Positions 15,909 through 25,110 are shown, numbered from the stretch's first letter. The stretch: DNA of 40,961 bases from Lachnospiraceae bacterium (GCA_024698345.1 JAILRH010000139.1:1-40961), one strand, 5' to 3'. The notes: generated from the sequence alone by a model not told the origin. Numbers and translations are program-made.

Positions 15909-17285
15909 ATGAATTCAATGAAAAAAGTAACTGCAACAGTTCTTGCAGCAACAATGGTAGTTGCAACAGCAGGCATTTGTGATGTTGAAAATGCATCAGC
16001 AGCAGTAAAAGTATTGAACGGAAAATCAAAGAAAATTACAGTCGGTGATACATTCAAGATTGTTCTAAAGGCAAATGGTGCTGTCAGCTACAAATCAAGC
16101 AGCAAGAAGGTTGCCAAAGTAACCAAGAAAGGTGTAGTTAAAGGTGTTAAACCCGGAAAAGCTACAATCACAATCAAAGGTGCATCAGGTAGTGCAAAAG
16201 TAAAAGTAACAGTTAATCCTTCAAAAGTAAAAGCAGTAAGTGCTGCAGCTGATGTTGATACGGTAAAGGTTACCTGGACAAAAGTAAAAAAAGCAGCAGG
16301 ATATGAAGTATACGTTTCAACAAAGGCTAAGAGCGGATTCAAGAAAATAAAAACTGTTACATCTGGATCAAAGACAAGCGTAAATTTGACTGATCTTAAG
16401 TCAGGAACATACTACTTCAAGGTTAAAGCTTATGCAAAGGCAGGAAAGAAAAAATTAAAGAGCGAGTACTCAAAAGCAACAGAAGGTGTTAAGGTTTGGA
16501 CACTTACATGGTCTGATGAATTCAACGGAAACTCACTTGATACTAACAACTGGACATTTGAAACAGGACAGACAGGCTGGGGTAATGGTGAATGGCAGAA
16601 TTACACAGCTAGTGGAAACTATGAAGTTAAAGACGGAAGTCTTGTAATTATTCCAAGAATTAACTACAACAAAGCAACAAGAAAGTTTGATGCTAAGTCT
16701 GCAACTTCTACAAGAATTAAGACAAAGGGCAAAAAAGAATTCACATACGGTAAGATGGAGATTCGCGCAAAATCATCACAGGCTAACGGAACATGGTCTG
16801 CAGGATGGATGTTAGGAAATGATCTTGAAACAAATATCTGGCCAAAATGTGGTGAGATTGATATCATGGAAGGAATGAGCGGTGGAGTTCCACAGACAAT
16901 CCACTGTGAATACTTCAACAACCAGCCTACAGCTCCTGGTGGAAACAAGAATTATGATACAGGACTTACACAGGCAAAAGCTGCAGAAGATTTCCACACA
17001 TACACAGCATTATGGAATGAGACATCAATCGAGTTCTCGGTAGATGGTAAGCTTGTTGGATTATATGATCCTTCAAAATACAAAGAAGATATCAGACAGA
17101 AATGCTGGCCATTCAACCACGACTTCTTCTTTATCTTAAACTGTGCAATCGGTGGAAACGCATCATCAACACCGGATGATAAAAAACCTTACGATGCAAC
17201 AGGATGGAAAGTAGTAAGTCAGAATGGAGATATCCAGACATTAGAAGACTACTTCTACATTGATTACGTAAGAGTATACCAGTAA
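15909..17285 (+). CDS. secreted GH16 beta-glucanase with Ig-like and FnIII domains
   Basis: 458 residues behind a strong AAGGAGGA site. A signal peptide of about 34 residues (ending ENASAA) is followed by a bacterial Ig-like (BIG2) domain at about 35-105 (VSYKSSSKKVAKVTKKG), a lysine-rich fibronectin III-like domain at about 110-195 (VKVTWTKVKKAAGYEVYVS), and a GH16 catalytic domain from about 198 to the end. The active site is GEIDIMEGMSGG with Glu316, Asp318 and Glu321. The product ends right after the domain (YFYIDYVRVYQ). The basic modules probably hold it to the wall or to glucan. It is a second, differently delivered version of the activity encoded by the preceding gene. Likely last structural gene before the regulator. 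Confidence 0.9.
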   Translation: MNSMKKVTATVLAATMVVATAGICDVENASAAVKVLNGKSKKITVGDTFKIVLKANGAVSYKSSSKKVAKVTKKGVVKGVKPGKATITIKGASGSAKVKVTVNPSKVKAVSAAADVDTVKVTWTKVKKAAGYEVYVSTKAKSGFKKIKTVTSGSKTSVNLTDLKSGTYYFKVKAYAKAGKKKLKSEYSKATEGVKVWTLTWSDEFNGNSLDTNNWTFETGQTGWGNGEWQNYTASGNYEVKDGSLVIIPRINYNKATRKFDAKSATSTRIKTKGKKEFTYGKMEIRAKSSQANGTWSAGWMLGNDLETNIWPKCGEIDIMEGMSGGVPQTIHCEYFNNQPTAPGGNKNYDTGLTQAKAAEDFHTYTALWNETSIEFSVDGKLVGLYDPSKYKEDIRQKCWPFNHDFFFILNCAIGGNASSTPDDKKPYDATGWKVVSQNGDIQTLEDYFYIDYVRVYQ

Positions 17286-17287
17286 CA

Positions 17288-17306
17288 GATTTTGCTCTGC
17301 AAAATC
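17288..17306 (+). terminator. short stem-loop after the second GH16 gene
   Basis: GATTTTGC (17288-17295), loop TCT, GCAAAATC (17299-17306): a perfect 8-bp stem 2 bases after the stop codon. No proper U-run follows, so it may be an mRNA end-stabiliser or a weak terminator. Confidence 0.4.
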
Positions 17307-17362
17307 CGGACTAAAGTTATTTAATTGCGAGAGCAGAGCTAAAAAAAAGAAATTAAAAAAAT

Positions 17363-17399
17363 GGGAATCCTGTGTCCGTTATGAGGCACAGGAATTCCC
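17363..17399. terminator. stem-loop upstream of the LacI-type gene
   Basis: GGGAATCCTGTG (17363-17374) pairs with CACAGGAATTCCC (17387-17399) with one bulged base. On the + strand only a weak T-rich stretch (CGTTTTA) follows; on the - strand a long T-rich tract follows. It lies 36 bases before the regulator gene. It could separate the regulator from the structural operon or act as an attenuator. Confidence 0.5.
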
Positions 17400-17434
17400 G
17401 AATAATCGTTTTAATAGTAAACGGAGGATGTTGT

Positions 17435-18442
17435 ATGGTTACAATTAAGGACGTTGCCAAAGAAGCGGGCGTTGCAATTTCCACTGTATCAAATGTATTT
17501 AACAACGCAGATATAGTTAGTGAAGAAACAAAGCAGAGAGTTTTGGCGGCTGTTGAAAAGTTGCATTACATACCAAACATGAATGCAAAATTATTAAAAT
17601 CAAACAGAAAAAATACAATAGGCCTTTTTATCACAAGTTTACAGGGTGACTTCTATAAAGTACTTACACAGGCGATTCACATGCAGTGTAAACTCAACAA
17701 CTACATGTTGAATATCTACATCAGCAACGACAATTCTCCGGATGAGATATATCGAATGATTATAGCATCAGGTGTTGCGGGAGCTATCATATATCAGGAA
17801 GATTTGACAGGCGATTACGTAAAGAGAATTGCCACTGTTAATATCCCAATGGTATTTCTTGACAGAGACTGCAAAGACAAGAATGTGTCAGGCGTATTGA
17901 TGGATGACAAGTTAGGTGCGGTTATGGCCGTTGATTATCTTGTAAAACTTGGTCATAAGAGAATTGGTTATATGCACGGAAATAAAACATCAGACGATTC
18001 AAACCGTTATAAAGGTTTTGTTGAGGTAATGGAGAGAAATAACCTTCCAATTGACGAAGACCTTATACTTAGAGGATACTTTGAAGAGTCAATGGCATAT
18101 AGCGAAATGAGAACAATGCTTTCGAAAGATATAGAGGTACCGGATGCAATGTTCTGTGCGAATGATGAAATGGCATGGGGATGTATTCAGGCGTTACAGG
18201 ATGTCGGATACAGAGTGCCTGAAGACGTAAGTGTCATTGGATATGATGACAGTACAGTGAGCCCGTTCTACAGTATTCCGCTTACAACAGTTCACAGCCC
18301 TATTACAGAACTTGGTAGTGCAAGTGCAACAGAGTTGTTCAGACTGTTAAATGCTGAAGATGACAAGAGCGGTACAGTTACAAAACTGTCACCAAAGATG
18401 GTTTACAGACGTTCATGCGGCTCGAAAAACAGAGAAGAGTAG
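17435..18442 (+). CDS. LacI-family transcriptional regulator
   Basis: 335 residues starting at 17435 behind GGAGG; this start gives the canonical N-terminal helix-turn-helix (MVTIKDVAKEAGVAISTVSNVFN). The hinge follows (residues about 48-60, NMNAKLLKSNRKN), then a periplasmic-binding-like sensor domain (IGLFITSLQGDFYK, DAMFCANDEMAWG, VSVIGYDDSTVSPF). It sits inside the glucan locus, 29 bases before the large phosphorylase gene. The two identical CG-centred palindromes in the window (612-623 and 25030-25041) flank the promoters of the transporter operon and the GH94 gene, and are its probable targets. The inducer is likely a beta-1,3-gluco-oligosaccharide. I see no strong promoter of its own; a degenerate palindrome around AATCGTTTTA (17404-17413) might serve autoregulation, but this is weak. 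Confidence 0.93.
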   Translation: MVTIKDVAKEAGVAISTVSNVFNNADIVSEETKQRVLAAVEKLHYIPNMNAKLLKSNRKNTIGLFITSLQGDFYKVLTQAIHMQCKLNNYMLNIYISNDNSPDEIYRMIIASGVAGAIIYQEDLTGDYVKRIATVNIPMVFLDRDCKDKNVSGVLMDDKLGAVMAVDYLVKLGHKRIGYMHGNKTSDDSNRYKGFVEVMERNNLPIDEDLILRGYFEESMAYSEMRTMLSKDIEVPDAMFCANDEMAWGCIQALQDVGYRVPEDVSVIGYDDSTVSPFYSIPLTTVHSPITELGSASATELFRLLNAEDDKSGTVTKLSPKMVYRRSCGSKNREE

Positions 18443-18471
18443 TAAAAATTAGAAAGATAAGAGGAACTATA

Positions 18472-21400
18472 ATGAGCAATTACAGACTCGAAAACAAAAC
18501 ATTTGTAATAGATGATTATGACAAAATGCCTGCATTCTCAAGTTTCCTTCCGGGACTTGCCGGAGTAATGGGAATTCCTATCTGGGTATTCTACACAAAC
18601 AGAGGACAGGGTATTAACAGTTTTGGTATTGGAAACAAAGGCAATGCCATAATGGAGTTTAACTCAGCAAATACAGCTTACGAGAACACAGCAATCAAGG
18701 GATTTAGAACATTCCTCAAGATTGATGGTGAGTATTACGAACCATTCTTCAAGGTTGAAAAAGAAGCAAAGCGTTCAATTCAGATGAACAAGAACAGCTT
18801 CAAGATTGTTGAAGAAAACTCAAAATACGGAATCAGAGTAACAGTTACTTACTTTGTACTTCCAAATGAGAGTATCGGTGCTTTAGTAAGAAATGTAAAG
18901 GTTGAGAGCATTGACGGCAATGCAAAGAACATCGAAGTAATCGACGGACTTCCAAAGATTATTCCTTCAGGAATTTCAAACGGTGAGTTCAAAGAGATGT
19001 CATTCCTTTTCAGAAGCTGGTCATACATCAAAAATATTGAAAATAAGATTCCGTACTATACACTTAGAGCATCTACAAAAGATTCAGCTGAGGTATCTGA
19101 TGTTGAAGGTGGTTACTACTACCTCACAGTTAAGGATGGCCAGTTACAGGATGTTATCTATGATGTAGATACAATTTACGGATATGATTTATCACTTATG
19201 AACCCTGCAGTATTCTCTGAAGGTTCCCTTGATGATGTATTAGCAAAAGAGCAGTGCTTTGCAAACAAAGTACCTTGTGGTTTCACACCTTTCAAGGATA
19301 CAATCGATGCAGGAAAAGCATTGGAATTTACAACATTAATCGGATATGCAGGTTCAGAAGAACAGATTAACACAAAGGCAAAAGATTTTGTTAAGCCTGG
19401 ATATCTTGAAGGAAAGTTCACAGAGGCAGAGGAATTAGCAGAGTCATTTACAAGTGATGTTAAGACTCACACAGCTGCAGGAACATTCGATCAGTACATT
19501 GAGCAGTGTTACCTTGATAACTTCTTAAGAGGTGGATATCCATATGTACTTAACAAAGATGACAATAAGTCAGTAATCCATCTTTTCAGCCGTAAGCATG
19601 GAGACCCTGAGAGAGATTACAACTTCTTCTCAATCGCTGCTGAGTACTACTCACAGGGTAACGGTAACTTCCGTGACGTTTCACAGAACAGAAGAAATGA
19701 TGTATTCTTCAACAAAGAAGTTGGCGATTTCAACGTAAAGACATTCTTCAGTCTCATTCAGGCTGACGGATACAATCCACTTGAGGTTCGTCCAAGTTTA
19801 TTCAATGTTCAGGCTGGAAAAGAAGCTGATGTTCAGGCATATGTTGATGAGTGTATTAACGGAGATGATTCAGAAATTCAGAAGATCGTTTCAGGTAAGT
19901 TTACACCTGGACAGATTTCTAATACAATTGCAAGACTTGGCTTAGAACTCAAGATTGATGATCAGGAATTCATTGCAAACATCTTAAAGTCATGCGATCA
20001 GAATATTGAAGCAGGATTTGGTGAAGGATACTGGAGTGATCACTGGGATTACAATATGGATCTCGTAGATAATTACCTTAGCATCTTCCCGGATAAGCTT
20101 GAAGAGTTCTTATTTGAAGATAAGTCATACAAATTCTACGACAGTGTTGCTTATGTAGTACCTCGTGATGAGAAATACGTAATTAACAACAAGGGTGCTG
20201 TTCGTCAGTACGGAATGGATGTAGAAGATGAAGATAAACTTGCAAGAGAAGGATTTAACAAGTGGGCAACTAACTGGTTAAAGACAGCAGATGGAAATAT
20301 CTATCAGACAAATCTTGCAGTTAAGATGATTATTTTAGCACTCAGCAAATTCGCTCAGTTAGACGTTGACGGTATGGGTGTTGAAATGGAAGGTGGAAAG
20401 CCGGGCTGGAACGATGCCATGAACGGACTTCCTGGATTATTCGGTTCAGGAACACCTGAGACATTCGAGTTAAAGAGATTAGTTAACTTTATCGTTAACA
20501 ATTTCAAGGGCGAAGGCGATATTACAATGCCTGCTGAAATTGCTGACTATTTAGTAGCAGTTAAGGCAGAACTTGATAAATACAATGCAGGCAGTCTTAA
20601 TGATTTCGAGTACTGGGATGCAGTAGCAACAGTAAGAGAAAACTACAGAGCACAGGTTAAGTTAAGCTTTACAGGTGCTGAAAAGACAATGACAAAGGCA
20701 GAGATTGCTACAATCTTTGCAGCATTTGAAGAAAAGATTGCTAAGGGAATTGACAAGGCAGTTGAACTTGGTGGAGGAATTGTTCCTACATACCTTACAC
20801 ACGAAGTTACAGATTTCGAGCCTGTAGTTGATGCACAGGGCAACCCTGTTAAGAGTCACTACGGACTTCAGAAAGCAAAAGTTAAAGGCTTCAAGACAGT
20901 TCCACTTCCTCCATTCCTTGAGGGACCTGCAAGAATGATCGGTTACACAGATGTTGATACAGCTAAGACAATCTACAAGAATGTTAAGGAAAGCGGTATT
21001 TACGATCAGAAACTTGGAATGTACAAGACATCTGCTTCTATTGAAGAATGTTCAATAGAAAACGGACGTTGCCGTGCATTTACACCGGGCTGGCAGGAGA
21101 GAGAAAACGTATTCCTTCACATGGAATACAAATACATCTTAGGAATTATCAAAGCAGGATTGTACGATGAGTATTATGAGACAATCACAAGAGCAATGAT
21201 TCCATTCCTTGATCCAAACATGTATGGAAGAAGTATTTTAGAGAATTCTTCATTCCTTGCATCATCAGCAAATCCAAACCCTGATGTTCACGGACGTGGA
21301 TTTATCGCAAGACTTTCTGGATCAACAACAGAGATGATCTCTATGTGGATTCAGATGTTCATGGGTGGAAAAGTATTTACATACGAAGATGGTGAGTTAG

Positions 21401-21651
21401 TTCTTAACTTCACACCAAAGATTGCTGATTGGTTATTCGATAACGGAGAGGCTTCATTCAGATTATTATCATGCTGTGATATTACATACATCAACAAGAC
21501 AGGAAAGGCTACATTCGGTCCTGACGCTGCAGTAGTTGATAAGGTAGTAATCGGTGGCGAAACAGTATCTACAGAGAACAAGATTAAGGGTGCTCTTGCA
21601 GAGAAAGTTCGTAACGGTGAAGTTGATAAGATTGAAGTATACTTCAAGTAA
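18472..21651 (+). CDS. beta-1,3-glucan phosphorylase-like enzyme (GH161/GH149 type)
   Basis: 1059 residues, no signal peptide, so cytoplasmic. I choose ATG 18472 behind AAGAGGA. The protein belongs to the inverting GH94/GH149/GH161 disaccharide and oligosaccharide phosphorylase group. The region PGWNDAMNGLPGLFG carries the expected general-acid Asp (Asp648) in the WND context of this group, and HGRGFIARLSGSTTEM near residue 950 fits the C-terminal part of the barrel. Length and the NGLPG motif suggest GH161 (or GH149), the longer beta-1,3-glucan phosphorylases, rather than cellobiose phosphorylase. It should use phosphate to release glucose 1-phosphate from beta-1,3-gluco-oligosaccharides. 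It follows the LacI-type regulator by 29 bases and ends at a strong hairpin. The exact GH family is my inference. Confidence 0.75.
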   Translation: MSNYRLENKTFVIDDYDKMPAFSSFLPGLAGVMGIPIWVFYTNRGQGINSFGIGNKGNAIMEFNSANTAYENTAIKGFRTFLKIDGEYYEPFFKVEKEAKRSIQMNKNSFKIVEENSKYGIRVTVTYFVLPNESIGALVRNVKVESIDGNAKNIEVIDGLPKIIPSGISNGEFKEMSFLFRSWSYIKNIENKIPYYTLRASTKDSAEVSDVEGGYYYLTVKDGQLQDVIYDVDTIYGYDLSLMNPAVFSEGSLDDVLAKEQCFANKVPCGFTPFKDTIDAGKALEFTTLIGYAGSEEQINTKAKDFVKPGYLEGKFTEAEELAESFTSDVKTHTAAGTFDQYIEQCYLDNFLRGGYPYVLNKDDNKSVIHLFSRKHGDPERDYNFFSIAAEYYSQGNGNFRDVSQNRRNDVFFNKEVGDFNVKTFFSLIQADGYNPLEVRPSLFNVQAGKEADVQAYVDECINGDDSEIQKIVSGKFTPGQISNTIARLGLELKIDDQEFIANILKSCDQNIEAGFGEGYWSDHWDYNMDLVDNYLSIFPDKLEEFLFEDKSYKFYDSVAYVVPRDEKYVINNKGAVRQYGMDVEDEDKLAREGFNKWATNWLKTADGNIYQTNLAVKMIILALSKFAQLDVDGMGVEMEGGKPGWNDAMNGLPGLFGSGTPETFELKRLVNFIVNNFKGEGDITMPAEIADYLVAVKAELDKYNAGSLNDFEYWDAVATVRENYRAQVKLSFTGAEKTMTKAEIATIFAAFEEKIAKGIDKAVELGGGIVPTYLTHEVTDFEPVVDAQGNPVKSHYGLQKAKVKGFKTVPLPPFLEGPARMIGYTDVDTAKTIYKNVKESGIYDQKLGMYKTSASIEECSIENGRCRAFTPGWQERENVFLHMEYKYILGIIKAGLYDEYYETITRAMIPFLDPNMYGRSILENSSFLASSANPNPDVHGRGFIARLSGSTTEMISMWIQMFMGGKVFTYEDGELVLNFTPKIADWLFDNGEASFRLLSCCDITYINKTGKATFGPDAAVVDKVVIGGETVSTENKIKGALAEKVRNGEVDKIEVYFK

Positions 21652-21686
21652 GATTAATAAAGCGTTTGGTTAAATATAACCGAATT

Positions 21687-21733
21687 AAATTATATTTACC
21701 CCCTCCCGGGAAATGGGAGGGGGTAAATAATTT
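21687..21733 (+). terminator. GC-rich hairpin terminator after the phosphorylase gene
   Basis: AAATTAT..TTTACCCCCTCCC (21687-21707) pairs with GGGAGGGGGTAAATAATTT (21715-21733) across a 7-base loop. It marks the end of the regulator/phosphorylase transcript and the boundary of the next, unrelated gene block. Confidence 0.8.
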
Positions 21734-21790
21734 GAGTAGGGAAGCTGGTAGGACAACAGCACGATAAATAAATGAACTAAAGGAGAATGT

Positions 21791-22042
21791 ATGTCGGAGA
21801 TATTTGAATTAATATTTGAAGAATTAATAGGTGGGTTAATTGGGGGAATAATAAACAACAACAAGATTCCTAAAGTGATAAGATACATTTTAGTAGTTTT
21901 GCTTGTTGGGTTAATTACATTCCTGGCAATAAAAATAGTATTTTGGAGCGTAACAGTAATTGGCAAAATAATAGGAGTACTTTTGGGAATCTTTATACTA
22001 ATTGCGGGAGTATCGTTATTGCTTAAGATATTTAGAGCGTAG
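21791..22042 (+). CDS. small membrane protein, function unknown
   Basis: 83 residues behind AAAGGAG. An acidic N-terminal part (MSEIFELIFEELIGG) with a glycine-rich segment is followed by a few charged residues and two closely spaced hydrophobic helices (about 29-50 and 53-80), ending KIFRA. I do not recognise a family. It is the first of three membrane-protein genes that separate the two phosphorylase genes. Confidence 0.65.
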   Translation: MSEIFELIFEELIGGLIGGIINNNKIPKVIRYILVVLLVGLITFLAIKIVFWSVTVIGKIIGVLLGIFILIAGVSLLLKIFRA

Positions 22043-22145
22043 AAAATGCTGCAGAAAATGAGTAAATTAATTTACCGGAAACAGGATATCAGTAGTAAAA
22101 ATAAGAGAAGCCTTTGAATATAGATGGAGGTAGTTGATATTTACA

Positions 22146-22886
22146 ATGGATTACTTTAAAACGAAAAGAACAATTGAGCATTTTTTTATAAAATTAGGAA
22201 TGCTTCTTGTGATGTGTGTCTCAATCTACGGGATAAAATATGGACTGGAACAGCAGAAAATTTCTCCTTCAGATTCAATGACCTGGGACAAATTTTACGT
22301 AGTTTGCGGGATTCTTGGATTATTGTTTGGGTTTGTGACAATTATCAACACTACGAGTGGTAGTGACCACAGAAAATTGGAGGAGCAATTAGAAAAAAAT
22401 GAAGTTGATTACGCAGATGTAAAGGCAGACCTTGATTGCGGTAAGCGTTATAAGAATATCGTAATAGGTGAAAAATATGCGATGGCTTACAGTATGGGAA
22501 CTAAATTTATAAATGGTAATAATCTTGCCTGGGTTTATCCGAAGATAGAAGAAATAACTACAACAATATTTTTTATAATTCCGGTGAGCAGACAGAAAAT
22601 GTATAGTATAGAGTGTTATACTTTTTTTAATGAGACAATAACAATTACTAATGGATTTAGCGAGAAAAAGTTTGAAGAGATAATGAATGAATTAGTTAAA
22701 ATTGCGCCGGGAGTTTTATATGGTGAAAGCAAAGAGTGGACAAAAATGAGAAGAGATAATCCTGAAGAATTCTTAAACATGGCGCGACAGAGCAGGATAA
22801 GAGCAGAATCAAAGCAGATGAGTGAAAAATACATGGAAAGATATGGCTTTGTATCGGATTATAGTTATGATAAAAGATTTTATTAA
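22146..22886 (+). CDS. membrane protein with two N-terminal helices, function unknown
   Basis: About 246 residues. The start is uncertain: GGAGG at 22126-22130 is 3 bases before a TTG at 22134 and 15 bases before the ATG at 22146, neither ideal. Two hydrophobic segments lie at about residues 16-33 and 48-63. The rest is cytoplasm-like and hydrophilic, with an aromatic-rich middle (YSIECYTFFNETITITNGF) and a charged tail (ESKQMSEKYMERYGF). The layout, two helices and then a small PH-like beta-rich part, is common in uncharacterised Firmicutes proteins. I cannot assign a function. Confidence 0.7.
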   Translation: MDYFKTKRTIEHFFIKLGMLLVMCVSIYGIKYGLEQQKISPSDSMTWDKFYVVCGILGLLFGFVTIINTTSGSDHRKLEEQLEKNEVDYADVKADLDCGKRYKNIVIGEKYAMAYSMGTKFINGNNLAWVYPKIEEITTTIFFIIPVSRQKMYSIECYTFFNETITITNGFSEKKFEEIMNELVKIAPGVLYGESKEWTKMRRDNPEEFLNMARQSRIRAESKQMSEKYMERYGFVSDYSYDKRFY

Positions 22887-22973
22887 GGAAAGATAGCGAC
22901 TCCGGATATTAAGCTTGTTAAATAAGGCTGTTAGAATTAGTGAAAATAACAATAAATTTAGGAGGAAATAATA

Positions 22974-23540
22974 ATGAATTTTATACCACAGGTTTTACCG
23001 GGCGTGAATGAAGGGATACTCAAATTGGCAATTCCCTTTACAATTGTAGTAGTGTTGTTGATTATTACAAATTATATAAGTATTACACAGATGCACAGAA
23101 TGCCGAATGCTATATGCGTGGTTATGATAGTTTGTGCGTTGTGTACGTTAGTTACAAAGACAACTTTTTTAAGTGGTATTGATATGGCTATTGGTTTTGG
23201 AGTGAGTATTGTTGCTTCATTCGTCATAGCATCAATCTTTACTACCAGAGGAATAAAAACGCCGGGGCCGTTTTATAAATATTTCTCTGTGATGGGGTTG
23301 TTTTTGGGACTCTATAATGTAATTAATATAATTCTATTTATAACAATATATGCAACAAGATTGAATTTTTTAATTTCAAAAAGTTTGAATAATCCGGAGT
23401 TTGATACACCTGATAAGAACGAACCGATGGCACCTTATATGCTAATTACTACCATAATTACAATAGCACTGATTGTGTTAATACAGTTAAACATAATTCC
23501 ACTTGCAGACAGTGTGGTAAATCTCTACCCGGTATTGTAA
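22974..23540 (+). CDS. multi-pass membrane protein, function unknown
   Basis: 188 residues behind TAGGAGGAA. About five hydrophobic segments: near residues 17-33, 43-60, 67-88, 105-130 and 155-175. No charged catalytic motif or family signature is visible. It ends before a strong rho-independent terminator, so it closes the three-gene membrane block. Confidence 0.7.
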   Translation: MNFIPQVLPGVNEGILKLAIPFTIVVVLLIITNYISITQMHRMPNAICVVMIVCALCTLVTKTTFLSGIDMAIGFGVSIVASFVIASIFTTRGIKTPGPFYKYFSVMGLFLGLYNVINIILFITIYATRLNFLISKSLNNPEFDTPDKNEPMAPYMLITTIITIALIVLIQLNIIPLADSVVNLYPVL

Positions 23541-23569
23541 ATTGAGGGTTTGAATATTTGGATGATAGA

Positions 23570-23611
23570 AGCATTGCGCTAACTAAGAAAAGTTGGTGTA
23601 GTGCTTTTTTT
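23570..23611 (+). terminator. rho-independent terminator
   Basis: AGCATTGCGCTAACT (23570-23584) pairs fully, counting four G-U pairs, with AGTTGGTGTAGTGCT (23591-23605) and is followed by a run of seven T. It ends the membrane-protein block. Confidence 0.85.
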
Positions 23612-23741
23612 GTCGCGAAAGAAAGTGATTTTATATCCGAAGGATGAAAATTACAAAAGCTAAGCAGATCTGCGGATTCGAGCTGGCATTGGTGAAAGGC
23701 TGAATAGTTACTTTTTGTTTTCATGAAAATTAATATTTGGA

Positions 23742-23770
23742 TTGACAAATATAATAAAAAATAATACTAT
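23742..23770 (+). promoter_or_regulatory. strong consensus promoter of the nuclease gene
   Basis: TTGACA (23742-23747), 17-bp spacer, TACTAT (23765-23770). Start expected near 23777, about 95 bases before the coding start. The rest of the 330-base gap from 23541 holds the terminator above and otherwise nothing I recognise. Confidence 0.7.
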
Positions 23771-23870
23771 TAATACAAAAATACAAACAATATGTGATAA
23801 AAATCACATAAAATGGGATGTTTGAGTTAAATATGATTGCAGAATATGTGATGTAAAATGGGAGGGTTAT

Positions 23871-25031
23871 TTGATTATTAAGCATGAAGGAAAAGTGATT
23901 ATAGGATTGAATTACAGAAAAATAGTCACGGATAGTGTTAGAAAATATTATAAATATATGATACAGCTATCCGAATTTTATAATAGTGAGAATATCCCCG
24001 CTCCTTTTATAATAAGCGAAGAAATTACCGAATACGGAGGAGGTAAGTTAGAAGCTGTAGATGTAATCAAAGCATTAAATGACTGTAGTACAAGCAAATC
24101 ATTATACGACAATCAGTGTAAAGAAATATTAAACAACAAATATGTTTTGGCTTGGATTATGAAATCTGTGATTCCTGAGTATGAAGATGTCTCAATTGAG
24201 GAAATAAGTGGTAGATATATTGAGAGTGAAAGACAAATAGATAAATGGGTGTTGGACTATTCTCCAGGCAGTGTGATTACAGGTATGAATACAGAGAGTA
24301 ACAGTTCATCCGATGGTAAGAGAACAATGGACATTGTATTTGGAGCCTATCTTACAAAAAAATATGGAAGAAAAAAGATAATTGTTGATATAGAGCCTCA
24401 GAGTAAATACTATCCCGGATATTCTCTGACAACAAGAGGTGTATATTACACTTCCAGAATGATATCAAGCCAGTATGGAAGAGAGTTTACAAAAGAGCAA
24501 TATAATAATATTAAAAAAGTTTACTCCATCTGGATATGTACAGATCCGCCAAAAGCATATAGTAATTCAATATCGAAAATAGAGTTTTGTAAGAAGGATA
24601 TTATTGGAAATATCATAGAAGCAAAAGAATCATATGATAAGATTTGCATAGTCAAGATATGTATTGGTGGAGAAAGATATAGTAATCAAAATAATTATAC
24701 TGGAGTGATAAAACTGCTTGATGTGTTACTGGCATCCAAAAAAACGTCAGTCGAAAAAAGAAAAATATTAGAAGAAGAATATGGAATCCCGATAACAGAT
24801 ATGTTGGAAAGAGAGGTTGATAATATGTGTAACGTATCAGAAACAATTTATACACACGGAAAAGAAGACGGAATGTTGATAGGACAGCAGATAGGACAGC
24901 AGGATGGAATAGCAATGTTCGCTGAACTGGCACAGAGATTAAAAGATGATAACAGGGAAGAAGAACTAAATCTTGCCTTTAAAAATGAAGAAATAAGAAA
25001 TGAATTGTTTGCTGAGTACGGAATTAGATAA
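23871..25031 (+). CDS. PD-(D/E)XK nuclease family protein (Rpn-like)
   Basis: 386 residues starting at TTG 23871, supported by GGAGGG five bases upstream; no ATG alternative gives a sensible N-terminus. The catalytic core fits the PD-(D/E)XK superfamily as in Rpn/transposase-like nucleases: Asp154 in MDIVFGAYL, then IIVDIEPQSK with Glu175 and Gln177, followed by a Tyr-rich region (YYPGYSLTTRGVYYTSRM). The C-terminus has the IGQQIGQQDGI-type helical repeat often seen in these proteins. Such genes occur in many copies in Lachnospiraceae genomes and are tied to recombination or defence. It has its own promoter and its stop codon overlaps the operator of the next gene. It does not fit the glucan theme and may mark an insertion. 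Confidence 0.82.
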   Translation: MIIKHEGKVIIGLNYRKIVTDSVRKYYKYMIQLSEFYNSENIPAPFIISEEITEYGGGKLEAVDVIKALNDCSTSKSLYDNQCKEILNNKYVLAWIMKSVIPEYEDVSIEEISGRYIESERQIDKWVLDYSPGSVITGMNTESNSSSDGKRTMDIVFGAYLTKKYGRKKIIVDIEPQSKYYPGYSLTTRGVYYTSRMISSQYGREFTKEQYNNIKKVYSIWICTDPPKAYSNSISKIEFCKKDIIGNIIEAKESYDKICIVKICIGGERYSNQNNYTGVIKLLDVLLASKKTSVEKRKILEEEYGIPITDMLEREVDNMCNVSETIYTHGKEDGMLIGQQIGQQDGIAMFAELAQRLKDDNREEELNLAFKNEEIRNELFAEYGIR

Positions 25032-25042
25032 AAACGTTTTTA
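25029..25042. promoter_or_regulatory. palindromic operator, LacI-family type (copy 2)
   Basis: TAAAAACGTTTTTA, a perfect 14-bp palindrome with the same 12-bp core as 612-623. It overlaps the stop codon of the nuclease gene and ends 3 bases before the -35 box at 25046. The shared core and spacing tie the GH94 gene to the transporter operon as one regulon. Confidence 0.75.
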
Positions 25043-25045
25043 AAC

Positions 25046-25074
25046 TTGCTACATATATCCCCTTTTGATATGAT
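25046..25074 (+). promoter_or_regulatory. promoter of the GH94 phosphorylase gene
   Basis: TTGCTA (25046-25051), 17-bp spacer, TATGAT (25069-25074). Start near 25081, giving a 30-base leader with AAAAGGAGAAG before the ATG. Confidence 0.65.
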
Positions 25075-25110
25075 TAATTTATATGATTTTTTCGGAAAAG
25101 GAGAAGAAGA

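Noticed and set aside
23871-25031. Calling the PD-(D/E)XK gene an active transposase
   Set aside because: No terminal inverted repeats or target duplication are visible around it. It is kept as a nuclease-family protein only.
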